From CAJQQY01 sp964352225 (GTDB lineage: Bacteria; Bacteroidota; Bacteroidia; Chitinophagales; Saprospiraceae): a DNA stretch of 29,628 nt. How positions within the stretch are numbered: the stretch's first letter is position 1; every line of letters begins with the position of its first letter. Made by a program: the position numbers and the translations under genes. Under the pieces are notes generated by a model that ran no database searches, was not told the DNA's origin, and saw only the letters and a program-made list of their open reading frames with translations. Location of the stretch: the NCBI GenBank assembly GCA_964352225.1, contig CAYGRM010000032.1, positions 1-29,628 of the forward strand. The letters are read 5' to 3'. This document shows, piece by piece, positions 15,901-22,853 of this stretch.

Positions 15901-17070
15901 TTCTTCATCCGAACCGGCTTGATTGGTTGCAGTAATGACCACTTCATTATTACCGTATTCCAATGGGAAATTTGTGCGAAATTTTCCTCTATTAAAACTA
16001 AAACTCGAAGGATTTCCATTGACGTAACATCTAATATCATTTCGATCTTTGACATTTTTAATCCGAGCATCAACTCTTCCAGACGAAACATTCGAAACAT
16101 AAGGATTCGTTCCTGGAAATGTTACATTGATAATTGGTGGTTCCATCGTGTTGGTTCCCGGGTCAATAATCCATTGCAAACCTAAGTTAGTATAGTGATG
16201 GAGATCATTGTTGCCCGTCAAATTATTATCATCTTTCCATAATTCACCATCCAAATCATCACTCAACGGAAAAGTAAATTTATGACCTGCATGCATCGAA
16301 AATCTAGGCGTAAATTGATACCCTAATTCCACTCCAACGGAAGGCATAAAACTAATTTTACCTGCGCCATCTCCCATGCCATGTCCATTAGTTTCGTAGA
16401 CTCCATCGCGGATATTATTTTTCAAAATATTTTTGACACTTGACTTACTTCCATTGATATGATCGATACCAGAGTAATCGTAAATACCATTATTATCAGC
16501 TTGGTCCAATTTCACATTGTACCAATCCAAATTCAGTCCACCATAAAGTGAAGCAATGATTCCTGTTCGTTCACGCAATCGGTTGGCAGTCAAAACACCC
16601 TCCAAACCAAGTTCGAACTGATGGGTTTTATGATTTTGGAAAACATAGCCTGGGCCATTTGGAGTAGTATAATCCAATCCTTCACCCGCTTGGCGAGAAC
16701 CATTTAAGGCATCGTTATTTTCGAGTCCAGTAGCTCGCTTAGTGTCTAGACCAATGCTTTGAGAATATAACCATCGGCCTCTTGCATCAAATGAAATTAG
16801 CGAACCAGGTTGGTAATATAAATTTTTAGCCAGCGTCATCCCAAATCCATAGCCTTGGTAAGTAGTAGGAACATCACTTGATTGGTAAGCCCAACCACCG
16901 TTAATTCCAAATGTCCACCAACCTGCCTCTCGAGGAGGGAAATAACTTCTTTGAAACGTTGGAGTTTCTTTAGTTTCTTCAAATACGATTTCTTCGTCTT
17001 GAGCGAAGATTGAAGTGGCACCCAAAAAAATGAATGCGAATATGCCGAAGGTTTTAAGTAGATTTTTCAT
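12985..17070 (-). CDS. outer-membrane barrel protein with 11 Ig-like repeats
   Basis: 1361 residues from the ATG at 17070 (MKNLLKTFGIFAFIF), which starts a signal peptide ending SIFAQ; a TTG two codons earlier is less likely. Residues about 45-330 look like an outer-membrane beta barrel: alternating aromatic strands (WTFGINGGWAYQSS, FELGLEGVLTANRL, VGVELGYQFTPRFSMHAGHKFTF, HHYTNLGLQWI). From MEPPIINV on there are eleven repeats of about 93 residues with the plan PP-V-I-x-P, KNDI-F-x-NG, F-F, L-x-G-N-I-I-x-A-N-x-G-D, ending I-x-Y; these are probably Ig-like. The protein ends EHTY after the last repeat, with no T9SS sorting domain, OmpA domain or Plug seen. Repeat 5 has the only two Cys of the repeat region (LCRTT and NKNCEL). 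A barrel-anchored, tail-bearing surface or periplasmic scaffold is inferred. Confidence 0.8.
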   Translation of the reverse strand: MKNLLKTFGIFAFIFLGATSIFAQDEEIVFEETKETPTFQRSYFPPREAGWWTFGINGGWAYQSSDVPTTYQGYGFGMTLAKNLYYQPGSLISFDARGRWLYSQSIGLDTKRATGLENNDALNGSRQAGEGLDYTTPNGPGYVFQNHKTHQFELGLEGVLTANRLRERTGIIASLYGGLNLDWYNVKLDQADNNGIYDYSGIDHINGSKSSVKNILKNNIRDGVYETNGHGMGDGAGKISFMPSVGVELGYQFTPRFSMHAGHKFTFPLSDDLDGELWKDDNNLTGNNDLHHYTNLGLQWIIDPGTNTMEPPIINVTFPGTNPYVSNVSSGRVDARIKNVKDRNDIRCYVNGNPSSFSFNRGKFRTNFPLEYGNNEVVITATNQAGSDEETVIIYYGDGGSNPPIVNNTYAPQVNITNPGSDRYTSENQDFTIQANIRYVNGKNDIEYRVNGRNDYNFNYDSRRDQFSANLRLNEGRNEIEIIGRNQTGSARDNVVIFYEKKADLPRVNITSPARSPFETDLRNFSVRAILENVTSKNDVRFYVNGLERSLFDYDSRTGRFSVDISLVDGRNEVIVKGSNEAGSDQDEATIIYRNNTPTQEPPRVNITQPTQNYSEVTNDRATINAVLENVTTKNDVRFYVNGSQQSSFSFDSRTGRFNSSANLREGQNIIQVKGYNQAGEAQDEVTIVYNRTSTPTMDPPVVTITSVSAGTSNPMDPNAQLCRTTVVATVLNVAQESDIIFSINGNQRTDFTFDLNTKVFKSSTLTLDNGNNLISIKAFNDVGNDEDTANKNCELSTSNPPEVTINNPTNNSTSSSATTNLNARVINVQKKSDITVKVNGSSLGDFDFSPVSKVVTANINLQNGNNTISVFGKNDDGTDEASVNIRYSAPSNPPTVDITQPANNATTDTKTAVVNAKILNVNSKNDINFTFNGSNTSNFSYSTSSKIFTANVSLNEGNNTITIKATTADGSDTETVRVNYVVAKNPPTVEITQPNNNSTTSSKTATVKAKILNVNSKNDIQFTFNGSNTSNFSYSISSQILTADVSLKEGTNTITIKATTADGSDSESVRVNYNAPKVLPTVKISSPKNNSTALREMAAVTATIQNISSKNDVTFLLNGKRINDFTLQRSQFSAQVTLNDGKNTIKISAQNRDGNDSDQVIVTFKKKVVAVAKPIIKFTNPKRSGKKAKAQETTVKATVTNVTKKDQIKVTFNEKNFADFSFNLRTKEVSIPVTLKNGTNKFIIKATNTGGSTSAETTLNYSPRVAQESKPVITLTSVSTPTANPFNPNISGSTIIGNIKNISKKDQIKIMHNGNEITDFTFNTRSGVFQVSISLANGATNGVNITATNSGGTDTKEHTY
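13834..14391 (-). repeat. tandem pair of nearly identical 279-bp Ig-like coding repeats
   Basis: Repeat 7 (14391 down to 14113) and repeat 8 (14112 down to 13834) of the barrel-Ig protein are each 93 codons and share long identical blocks such as AKILNVNSKNDI, FTFNGSNTSNFSYS and TITIKATTADGSD. The other nine repeats are much more divergent, which indicates a recent duplication or gene conversion. Confidence 0.85.
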
Positions 17071-17504
17071 AAGCAACTGTTGTAAATATTATTCAATAGG
17101 GGGTAAAATTTTTTATTGAGATTTAATTCTTTAAAACTCTTTATTCTTAGACGATTTGTTTTTGGAAAAATAGCAGATTTTATGCCTAGATAAAAATGAG
17201 AGCGTTTGAAATTTTAAGAATTCAAAGGTCTTGAAAAGTATGGGAAAAGTGTCTTTTTTTTATAAAAATTTGAAAAAATATAGAAGTGTAAAGCCTTGAA
17301 AATCAATTAATTGAGGTCGTTAAAGCGTATAGGTGTATTTTTCACTAAAAAAGGCAAAAATGCCCACTATAATTATGTTAAAATTATATGTGTTTGAGCG
17401 GAAGTTTAACTCATCCTTAAAGAGATTTTTTGCCTCTTTTCATTTTTTTTGAAAAAAAGAAAACAATTTCCATTTCTCATTAAACTTCACTTTCCTTTTT
17501 TGGT

Positions 17505-17512
17505 TATATTTG
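17505..17512 (+). promoter_or_regulatory. candidate -7 element for the peroxidase gene
   Basis: TATATTTG matches the Bacteroidota -7 consensus TAnnTTTG exactly. No TTTG lies at the expected 17-23 bases upstream, so the call is weak. If real, it gives a leader of about 135 bases that includes the 12-bp hairpin and short ORF. Confidence 0.35.
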
Positions 17513-17582
17513 TAAATCAAATACCCTCCCAAATACCGTCAGTTTTAAAATTATCAAAACCAATTAAGATTAGTTTCATAAA

Positions 17583-17613
17583 ATAGTCATCATTGTCTAG
17601 TAATGATGACTAT
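17583..17613 (+). promoter_or_regulatory. 12-bp hairpin in the peroxidase leader (possible attenuator)
   Basis: atagtcatcatt (17583-17594) and aatgatgactat (17602-17613) pair perfectly around a 7-base loop. A T-rich tract (gttttgtatttttttt) follows within 5 bases, so it could work as a terminator or attenuator. It ends 41 bases before the peroxidase start codon. Confidence 0.55.
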
Positions 17614-17637
17614 GCTGTTTTGTATTTTTTTTACACC

Positions 17638-17655
17638 ATGAACATATATAACTGA
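17638..17655 (+). CDS. five-codon leader ORF overlapping the peroxidase start
   Basis: ATG AAC ATA TAT AAC TGA (peptide MNIYN). Its TGA shares one base with the peroxidase ATG (TGATG), the arrangement seen in translational coupling. It may be chance; there is no independent proof of translation. Confidence 0.25.
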   Translation: MNIYN

Positions 17656-20525
17656 TGGAGAGAATTATACTATTAATTATTGCACTTGCCTTTATGCAAG
17701 TATCTACTTTCGGTCAAGATAATCGAACTATCGATGGTTCTGATAATAATCTTCAAAATCCCGAATGGGGAGCGGCTCATACTCAACTCAAACGGCTAAC
17801 CACGATAGGTTACACCGATGGAGTAGAATCACCAGGAGGTATTTCTAGACCTAATCCTCGAATGATTTCAAATGTGCTTTTTGCTCAAGATTCATTGCTT
17901 AATGAACCATCGAATTTGAGTGATTTTGTGTGGGCTTTTGGTCAATTCATTGATCATGATCTTTCGTTGACGGGGGATAGCAATGAAAATGCCTTGATTC
18001 CAGTTCCGATGGGTGATCCTTGGTTTGATCCTTTTGGAACCGGGGCATCCATGATTTTTATGCGTCGTTCAAAGAAAATGGATGGAACGGGAACTGATCC
18101 ATCTAATCCTCGAGAACATGGCAATGAAATCACCGCTTGGTTAGATGCTTCTAGCGTATATGGTTCTGATCAAGAAAGAGCAGATTGGCTAAGGACTTTT
18201 TCAGATGGAAAAATGAAAACTTCCACCTATAATTTGTTACCATGGAATACGTTTACTGGAAATTTTGCCACTACGGTAGATTGGGACGCTCCTTTAATGG
18301 ATGATGGTGTTCAGCTTTCTAATTATCATTTTGTAGCGGGAGATCCACGAGCAAATGAGCATCCATTATTAATTGCTTTTCATACCGTATTCGTGAGAGA
18401 GCATAATCGATTATGTGATACATTAAAAATAGATCACCCAGATTGGACTGACGAAGAACTATATCAATACGCTCGAAAAATAGTTGGAGGGTTGATTCAA
18501 AATGTAGTCTATAACGAATGGTTGCCAGCTATGGGAGTGAACGTTGATCCTTACCTAGGTTATGATCCCAATACTGATCCTCGGATAATGAATATATTTT
18601 CAGCAGCAGCATTTCGATTGGGACATACTTTATTAAATAGTACAATTCAGCGATTGGATAATGATGGAAATGAAATACAAGGGGGAAACCTGCAATTGCA
18701 AGAAGCATTTTTCAATCCTCAATCTATACTTTTCTTGGGTGGGGGAATTGATCCTTTGTTCAAAGGAATGGGCGCGCAAGTTGCCCAAGATTTAGATTGT
18801 AAAGTGATTGATGATGTACGGAATTTTCTTTTTGGCCCTCCAGGAGCAGGAGGTTTGGATTTAGTATCGATTAATATTAATCGAGGAAGAGAAAGAGGGC
18901 TACCTGATTTTAATACGGTTCGAGCGGACTTTGGTTTGACTCCTTATAGTAGTTTTTTGGAATTAAATTCAGATACTTTGATTGCTAATTCAATGGAGCA
19001 ATTATATGGAGATATAAATAATATTGATCCTTGGGTTGGGATGTTGGCAGAAAATAAAATGCCAGATGCATTATTTGGAGCAACAATTATGGAGATAATG
19101 AAATCGCAATTTACAGCTTTGCGTGATGGTGATCGATTTTATTTTGAAAATGATAATGGTTTATCTGCGGATGAAATTGCGGAAATTAGAAATACCACAC
19201 TTCATGATATCATCATGAGGAACACGAATATCACATTAATGCAGCCGAACGTTTTTGAGGCGATGCCACATGATGATATTTGCGATCCGAGCATTGCGAG
19301 TGGAATAGCAGGAGTAGTGACGAACGAACTTGGTGAAAATGTAGAACTTGTAGATATTTTGTTAGAAAATGACAGTACTACTTCAACCTCTTCACTTGGC
19401 GTATATGAAATGGATGTTTTGAATTGTCAAGAACATACGGTGACCTTAAGTCGAACAGACAATCCAGCAAATGGTGTGACTTCTTACGATATAGCTTTGA
19501 TACAAAGGCATATTTTACACATAGAACCATTTGATAATCCTTTCAAGCTCGTTGCAGCAGATGCCAATCGTTCTGGTGATGTCACGACCTTTGATTTATT
19601 ACACATTCGGCAAGTGATCTTGGGACTTGTTCCTGATTTCCCAAATAGTCCTGCTTGGGTGTTTTTTCCAGAAGATTTTAGTTTTGATGACCCGAGTGAT
19701 CCATTGACTACTACGATTCCTAACAATGTGTATACGTTCTCGACTGGAGCTGATACTTTGACGATGAATTACATGGCATTGAAAATTGGAGATGTTAATA
19801 ATACTGCGAACCCTAATTTGAATTCAGCGACAGAAACTAGAAATGAATTTGCAAGAGCATTGTTACTAAACTTGCAAGATCGTGAAGTTAAAGCAGGAGA
19901 GGAGGTTGATATTTATTTAAGATCAAATGAAGAAGAAGCTTTGGTAGGTTACCAATTTACTTTAAATTATGATTCCGAAGTTTTAGAATTTGTTGATATA
20001 AATTCAGAGGTAGTCGAAGATTTCAATATTAATAATTACGCTGTATTTGAAGATCGAGGAGCGGTGACTCTGAGTTATAATGGTGATGTTTTATTGGAAA
20101 AAAATAATACATTATTGCATCTCTCCTTTAGAGCAAAGCGAAGCGGACAATTGAGTGATTTACTTTTTATCAATTCAAATATTACCAAGGTGGAAGCTTA
20201 CTCGGCAGAAGATGAATTTCTAGATGTTGATTTGAATTTTGAAAGTGAAGTTGTAGTGGAAGATCAGTTTAAGTTATATCAGAATCAACCAAACCCATTT
20301 AAAAATTCAACAGAGATCAACTTCTATTTACCTGCATCGAGTAATGTTCATTTAAAAATATTTGATCTTTCTGGAAGAGTATTGACAAGTGTGCAAAGGA
20401 ATTTTGAGGAAGGATTACAGACTTTGACGATTGATGAAATAGACTGTGACGCAACGGGTGTTTTTTATTATCAGTTGGAAACAGAGTTTGGAATGTTGAC
20501 AAGGAAAATGGTTCGAATTAATTAA
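17655..20525 (+). CDS. secreted animal-type haem peroxidase with dockerin-like, cohesin-like and T9SS domains
   Basis: 956 residues. Signal peptide 1-20 (ends STFGQ). The peroxidase domain of the animal haem peroxidase (peroxinectin) family covers about 25-540: distal His101 in FGQFIDHDL, GDPRANEHPLL, catalytic Arg248 in REHNRL, proximal His324 in AFRLGHTLLNS, and NINRGRERGLPDFN. All key residues are there, so hydrogen-peroxide-dependent oxidation (halide or phenol) is expected. After it come a small beta domain (about 545-600), a dockerin-type stretch (about 606-660) with two Asp/Asn-rich repeats (NPANGVTSYDIALIQRHIL and DANRSGDVTTFDLLHIRQVI), a cohesin-like beta domain (about 750-870, GEEVDIYLRSNEEEALVGYQ) and a T9SS sorting domain (about 880-956, KLYQNQPNPF to KMVRIN). 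A natural cargo of the system controlled by PorX. Confidence 0.93.
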   Translation: MERIILLIIALAFMQVSTFGQDNRTIDGSDNNLQNPEWGAAHTQLKRLTTIGYTDGVESPGGISRPNPRMISNVLFAQDSLLNEPSNLSDFVWAFGQFIDHDLSLTGDSNENALIPVPMGDPWFDPFGTGASMIFMRRSKKMDGTGTDPSNPREHGNEITAWLDASSVYGSDQERADWLRTFSDGKMKTSTYNLLPWNTFTGNFATTVDWDAPLMDDGVQLSNYHFVAGDPRANEHPLLIAFHTVFVREHNRLCDTLKIDHPDWTDEELYQYARKIVGGLIQNVVYNEWLPAMGVNVDPYLGYDPNTDPRIMNIFSAAAFRLGHTLLNSTIQRLDNDGNEIQGGNLQLQEAFFNPQSILFLGGGIDPLFKGMGAQVAQDLDCKVIDDVRNFLFGPPGAGGLDLVSININRGRERGLPDFNTVRADFGLTPYSSFLELNSDTLIANSMEQLYGDINNIDPWVGMLAENKMPDALFGATIMEIMKSQFTALRDGDRFYFENDNGLSADEIAEIRNTTLHDIIMRNTNITLMQPNVFEAMPHDDICDPSIASGIAGVVTNELGENVELVDILLENDSTTSTSSLGVYEMDVLNCQEHTVTLSRTDNPANGVTSYDIALIQRHILHIEPFDNPFKLVAADANRSGDVTTFDLLHIRQVILGLVPDFPNSPAWVFFPEDFSFDDPSDPLTTTIPNNVYTFSTGADTLTMNYMALKIGDVNNTANPNLNSATETRNEFARALLLNLQDREVKAGEEVDIYLRSNEEEALVGYQFTLNYDSEVLEFVDINSEVVEDFNINNYAVFEDRGAVTLSYNGDVLLEKNNTLLHLSFRAKRSGQLSDLLFINSNITKVEAYSAEDEFLDVDLNFESEVVVEDQFKLYQNQPNPFKNSTEINFYLPASSNVHLKIFDLSGRVLTSVQRNFEEGLQTLTIDEIDCDATGVFYYQLETEFGMLTRKMVRIN

Positions 20526-20550
20526 AATATTCGAATAGTTTCTTTCCAAT

Positions 20551-20587
20551 AAAAAAGCGAGGTAAAATATTTTACCTCGCTTTTTTT
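20551..20587 (+). terminator. intrinsic terminator of the peroxidase gene
   Basis: The near-perfect palindrome aaaaaagcgaggtaaaat/attttacctcgctttttt runs into further T. It lies 25 bases after the stop codon and is symmetric enough to act in both directions. Confidence 0.9.
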
Positions 20588-20710
20588 ATTGAACTTTTCT
20601 AACTTTTCATTGTCAATAATCACCAAGCTAAATCGCTTAGAACCTTATTATTTTTTGTGAAAACGTTTCGTTATTTTTATTTATTTAAAAAATCATAAAA
20701 CAAACAAAAA

Positions 20711-21133
20711 ATGAATTCAACTGTAAAAAACATTCTAATCGTACTTGGTGGACTACTTGCAGGAGGCGCTGTAAATGGTGTATTGATTTCAATTGGTTCA
20801 AGCATCATTCCTCCACCTGAAGGAGTTGATATGACTACTACAGAAGGTTTGAAAGAGGGGATGTCTTTACTTCAACCCAAGAATTTTATTATGCCTTTTT
20901 TAGCTCATGCTTTGGGAACATTGGTGGGAGCATTTATTGTTGCCAACTTTGCAGAGACCAATAAATTCAATTTTGCGATGTTAGTAGGAGTATTTTTTTT
21001 AATCGGAGGAGCCATGATGGTCGTAATGGTTGGAGGGCCACTTTGGTTTAATGTTTTAGATTTAGTTGTAGCATATTTTCCAATGGCATGGTTAGGTCAT
21101 CGGTTGGCAGTTGGAAAAAGCTCCATGGCTTAG
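20711..21133 (+). CDS. small four-helix membrane protein, conserved hypothetical
   Basis: 140 residues with four hydrophobic segments (about 7-30, 58-80, 86-110 and 113-132). The Gly-rich first helix (VLGGLLAGGAVNGVLISIG), the loop PPPEGVDMTTTEGLKEGM, the motif FLAHALGTLVGAFIVA and GGPLWFNVLDLVVAYFPMAW resemble a family of short membrane proteins common in Bacteroidota. No function is known to me. The ATG at 20711 follows an A-rich leader (caaacaaaaa), as is frequent in this phylum. A single-gene unit, isolated by terminators on both sides. Confidence 0.8.
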   Translation: MNSTVKNILIVLGGLLAGGAVNGVLISIGSSIIPPPEGVDMTTTEGLKEGMSLLQPKNFIMPFLAHALGTLVGAFIVANFAETNKFNFAMLVGVFFLIGGAMMVVMVGGPLWFNVLDLVVAYFPMAWLGHRLAVGKSSMA

Positions 21134-21159
21134 GTTTTCCCTAAAATATGAGAGAGAGG

Positions 21160-21200
21160 TAGTCCTTGCAGATTTTCAAAATCTGCAAGGACTTTTTTTT
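21160..21200 (+). terminator. intrinsic terminator after the four-helix membrane protein
   Basis: agtccttgcagatttt (21161-21176) pairs perfectly with aaaatctgcaaggact (21178-21193) and is followed by eight T. Confidence 0.9.
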
Positions 21201-21217
21201 GAGTAGGTTATTTTAAA

Positions 21218-21904
21218 TTATTTCTTAATTACTTTTATTCCTCCTCGCACAATTAAATATTGTCCCAATAAGTATAAACTCATGATCCAAATATGCGCTT
21301 GCGGAACAGCTGACTTAAATTTATTCAAGGCAATGATCGAATCGGAAAGCATGAAAAGTAATGCTCCAAAAAACAATAACTGGAAAGTTTTTTTCTCCAT
21401 AAATGTATTCCAATTTAGCGCAGCTAAAACCATCAAAATAATAACACTACTATAAACTGCAACAGGTAGTTGCATGGTTGCTTCCACATCAGGAAGTAGG
21501 TATTTTTGAAATCCTAAAAAGAAAATTAGAAAAGGAATGATCACCCATCCATTTTTCCATAAAAATCCTTTATTCCATGGTACTATTTTTAAAAATGCAA
21601 TGGTGTATAAAATATGCGTGAATAAAAAGCTCAATAATCCAAATAAGAAAAAGTGTTCTCCTTTCGATTCTACAAACATTAAAAGTGTATCTCCACCCCA
21701 GCTAAAAAATAGTGCAGCCAAAATTAATTGTCGAAAAGTGGATCTGTGATTTATGGTTTGGAAATAAAACCAAAGTGCCAGAATGGGCATTAGTAATGGT
21801 TTTGAAAAGAATGCCAGAGTACTGTTATGAGTATAACCAGCCCACAGATTAGCCAAGGAAACTAATAGGTAAAGAGTAAATAGAATGTTGGTTTTATTAG
21901 GCAT
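21218..21904 (-). CDS. lysoplasmalogenase (YhhN/TMEM86 family)
   Basis: A 228-residue polytopic membrane protein with about eight helices. Family signatures are FFSKPLLMPILALWFY, LAALFFSWGGDTLLMF, the following FFLFGLLSFLFTHILYTIAFL and LFFGALLFMLSDSIIALNKF, containing the conserved aspartates (GGD and SDS) typical of YhhN proteins. Characterised relatives such as mammalian TMEM86B hydrolyse the vinyl ether bond of lysoplasmalogens; bacterial members may act on related ether lipids, so the substrate here is inferred. The start ATG at 21904 is the first Met and leads into the first helix. It lies just downstream of the OmpH gene but is separated from it by a strong terminator. Confidence 0.9.
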   Translation of the reverse strand: MPNKTNILFTLYLLVSLANLWAGYTHNSTLAFFSKPLLMPILALWFYFQTINHRSTFRQLILAALFFSWGGDTLLMFVESKGEHFFLFGLLSFLFTHILYTIAFLKIVPWNKGFLWKNGWVIIPFLIFFLGFQKYLLPDVEATMQLPVAVYSSVIILMVLAALNWNTFMEKKTFQLLFFGALLFMLSDSIIALNKFKSAVPQAHIWIMSLYLLGQYLIVRGGIKVIKK

Positions 21905-21914
21905 AAAAGAATGG

Positions 21915-21957
21915 TTGAAAAAAGGAAAAGCGATATTGAATACTCAACATCGCTTTT
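21915..21957 (-). terminator. intrinsic terminator of the OmpH-like gene
   Basis: On the minus strand atcgctttt/aaaagcgat (21926-21934 with 21949-21957) form a 9-bp stem, with an inner ttga/tcaa pair and a four-base loop, followed by CCTTTTTTC. It lies between the OmpH stop (21983) and the start of the YhhN gene (21904). Confidence 0.85.
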
Positions 21958-21982
21958 CTTCTTAAGGCTTTTATTTTAGTCC

Positions 21983-22516
21983 TTAAAGTCCTAGTTTCTT
22001 TTTGACTAAAGGAGTTACATCATCTGAGTCCTCCGCCGAAAGAATGAAGTTATAAAGGCTAGAATCGAAAATCATAGAGTAACCATTTTCTTTTCCAACA
22101 GCTTTAACCGCAGCATCCACTTTATCCAAAATGGGCTTAAGAATTTCATCTCTTTTGGAAGATACTTTCTGAATTACTTCTTGCTCCAAAGCAGCAATAG
22201 CTTCTTGTTCTTTGCCGAATTTTTCTTTAGCTTGCTTGATTTGTAAACCAGTCTTTTCACCAGCCTGAGCTTTTACTTGGAAATCTTTAACTTCTTTTTC
22301 CCATTTGGCAGCTCTTTCTTTGCCTTGCTTAACTAGTTGATCTCTATAAGTTTCTAATGTAGTATTTCCACTTTTAAGTTCAGGAACTTGCTCTAGTAAA
22401 TTGCCATAGTTCATATGACCATATTTGTTTTGAGCTGCGAGGGGATTACCCGAAGCCATGATAACCATCAAAGCAAAAGCTAAAAAGGTAATTTTACGTA
22501 TTAATTTCATTTTCAA
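21983..22516 (-). CDS. OmpH/Skp-family periplasmic chaperone
   Basis: 177 residues: a signal peptide (about 1-28, ending NPLAAQ), a short N-terminal beta segment (KYGHMNYGNLLEQVPELKSG), a long charged coiled coil (about 55-125, rich in Lys, Glu and Gln) and a C-terminal beta part (VGKENGYSMIFDSS, then LYNFI and DVTPLVKKKLGL). This is the layout of OmpH/Skp, which binds unfolded outer-membrane proteins in the periplasm. Bacteroidota carry several copies, often near BamA; here it stands alone. It would serve cargo such as the barrel-Ig protein, an inference from function only. The start could be M1 or M3. A consensus -7 element lies about 64 bases upstream. Confidence 0.9.
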   Translation of the reverse strand: MKMKLIRKITFLAFALMVIMASGNPLAAQNKYGHMNYGNLLEQVPELKSGNTTLETYRDQLVKQGKERAAKWEKEVKDFQVKAQAGEKTGLQIKQAKEKFGKEQEAIAALEQEVIQKVSSKRDEILKPILDKVDAAVKAVGKENGYSMIFDSSLYNFILSAEDSDDVTPLVKKKLGL

Positions 22517-22579
22517 ATTTTTGTAAAAAAATATTTATTGGAGTATCTCAAAAGAGAGGATACTTTTAATCATTCTCAA

Positions 22580-22587
22580 CAAAGGTA
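22580..22587 (-). promoter_or_regulatory. -7 element for the OmpH-like gene
   Basis: Minus strand TACCTTTG, an exact match to TAnnTTTG, predicts a start of transcription about 55 bases before the ATG. No clear -33 TTTG is seen. Confidence 0.45.
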
Positions 22588-22715
22588 ATGTTCCTAATTT
22601 TTTTAATCTAATTTTTAACTAAAGATTAATTATTTGAAATTTAACTCAAGTAAAGAATAGTTAAGATGAGATCTTAATTAGCTGGTATTCAGGGTGTTAA
22701 GTGACTTTAGGATAT

Positions 22716-22750
22716 ATTAACACTTTATTTAATTGTTAAAAAGTGTTAAT
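22716..22750. promoter_or_regulatory. operator-like 11-bp inverted repeat upstream of the ABC promoter
   Basis: ATTAACACTTT (22716-22726) and AAAGTGTTAAT (22740-22750) are perfectly inverted with a 13-base spacer, ending 16 bases before the TTTG of the -33 element. An additional GTGTTAA lies at 22694-22700. Confidence 0.55.
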
Positions 22751-22766
22751 TCGAAATATGAGTTTA

Positions 22767-22797
22767 TTTGTAAAAAAAGATTAGAATCCTATCTTTG
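22767..22797 (+). promoter_or_regulatory. Bacteroidota-type promoter of the ABC ATPase gene
   Basis: TTTG (22767-22770), a 19-base spacer, then TATCTTTG (22790-22797): an exact fit to the TTTG-N19-TAnnTTTG consensus. Predicted start near 22804, giving a leader of about 50 bases. This is the best promoter in the window. Confidence 0.75.
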
Positions 22798-22853
22798 GAA
22801 ACTAATGAAAGGAAGATGATTGATTAATATCTTCTTTGAAAAAATAACTTAAA

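Larger units (their letters stand above)
17071..17654. other. divergent intergenic region, barrel-Ig gene / peroxidase
   Basis: There is no convincing gene in about 580 bases. It contains small hairpins (ggca-aaaa-tgcc near 17352-17363; aaagag/ctcttt near 17418-17438), a -7-like TATATTTG at 17505-17512, the strong hairpin at 17583-17613 and a five-codon ORF overlapping the peroxidase start. A 25-codon ORF from about 17374 is low-complexity and not called. Confidence 0.45.
22517..22853. promoter_or_regulatory. divergent regulatory region, ompH-like gene / ABC ATPase
   Basis: 337 bases without a gene but dense in signals: the OmpH -7 element (22580-22587), a perfect TTAAGAT-GAG-ATCTTAA palindrome (22661-22677), three GTGTTAA words (two direct, one inverted) between 22694 and 22749, and the ABC promoter at 22767-22797. 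A GAAGAT/ATCTTC pair at about 22812-22835 could fold in the ABC leader. Confidence 0.6.

Noticed and set aside
13447..16185. Several plus-strand frames of 61-88 codons
   Set aside because: All are antisense to the Ig-like repeat region and repeat with its period, so they arise from codon bias of the real gene.
17374..17451. 25-codon ORF in the gap before the peroxidase
   Set aside because: Low-complexity Phe/Lys peptide, no start context and no recognisable pattern.
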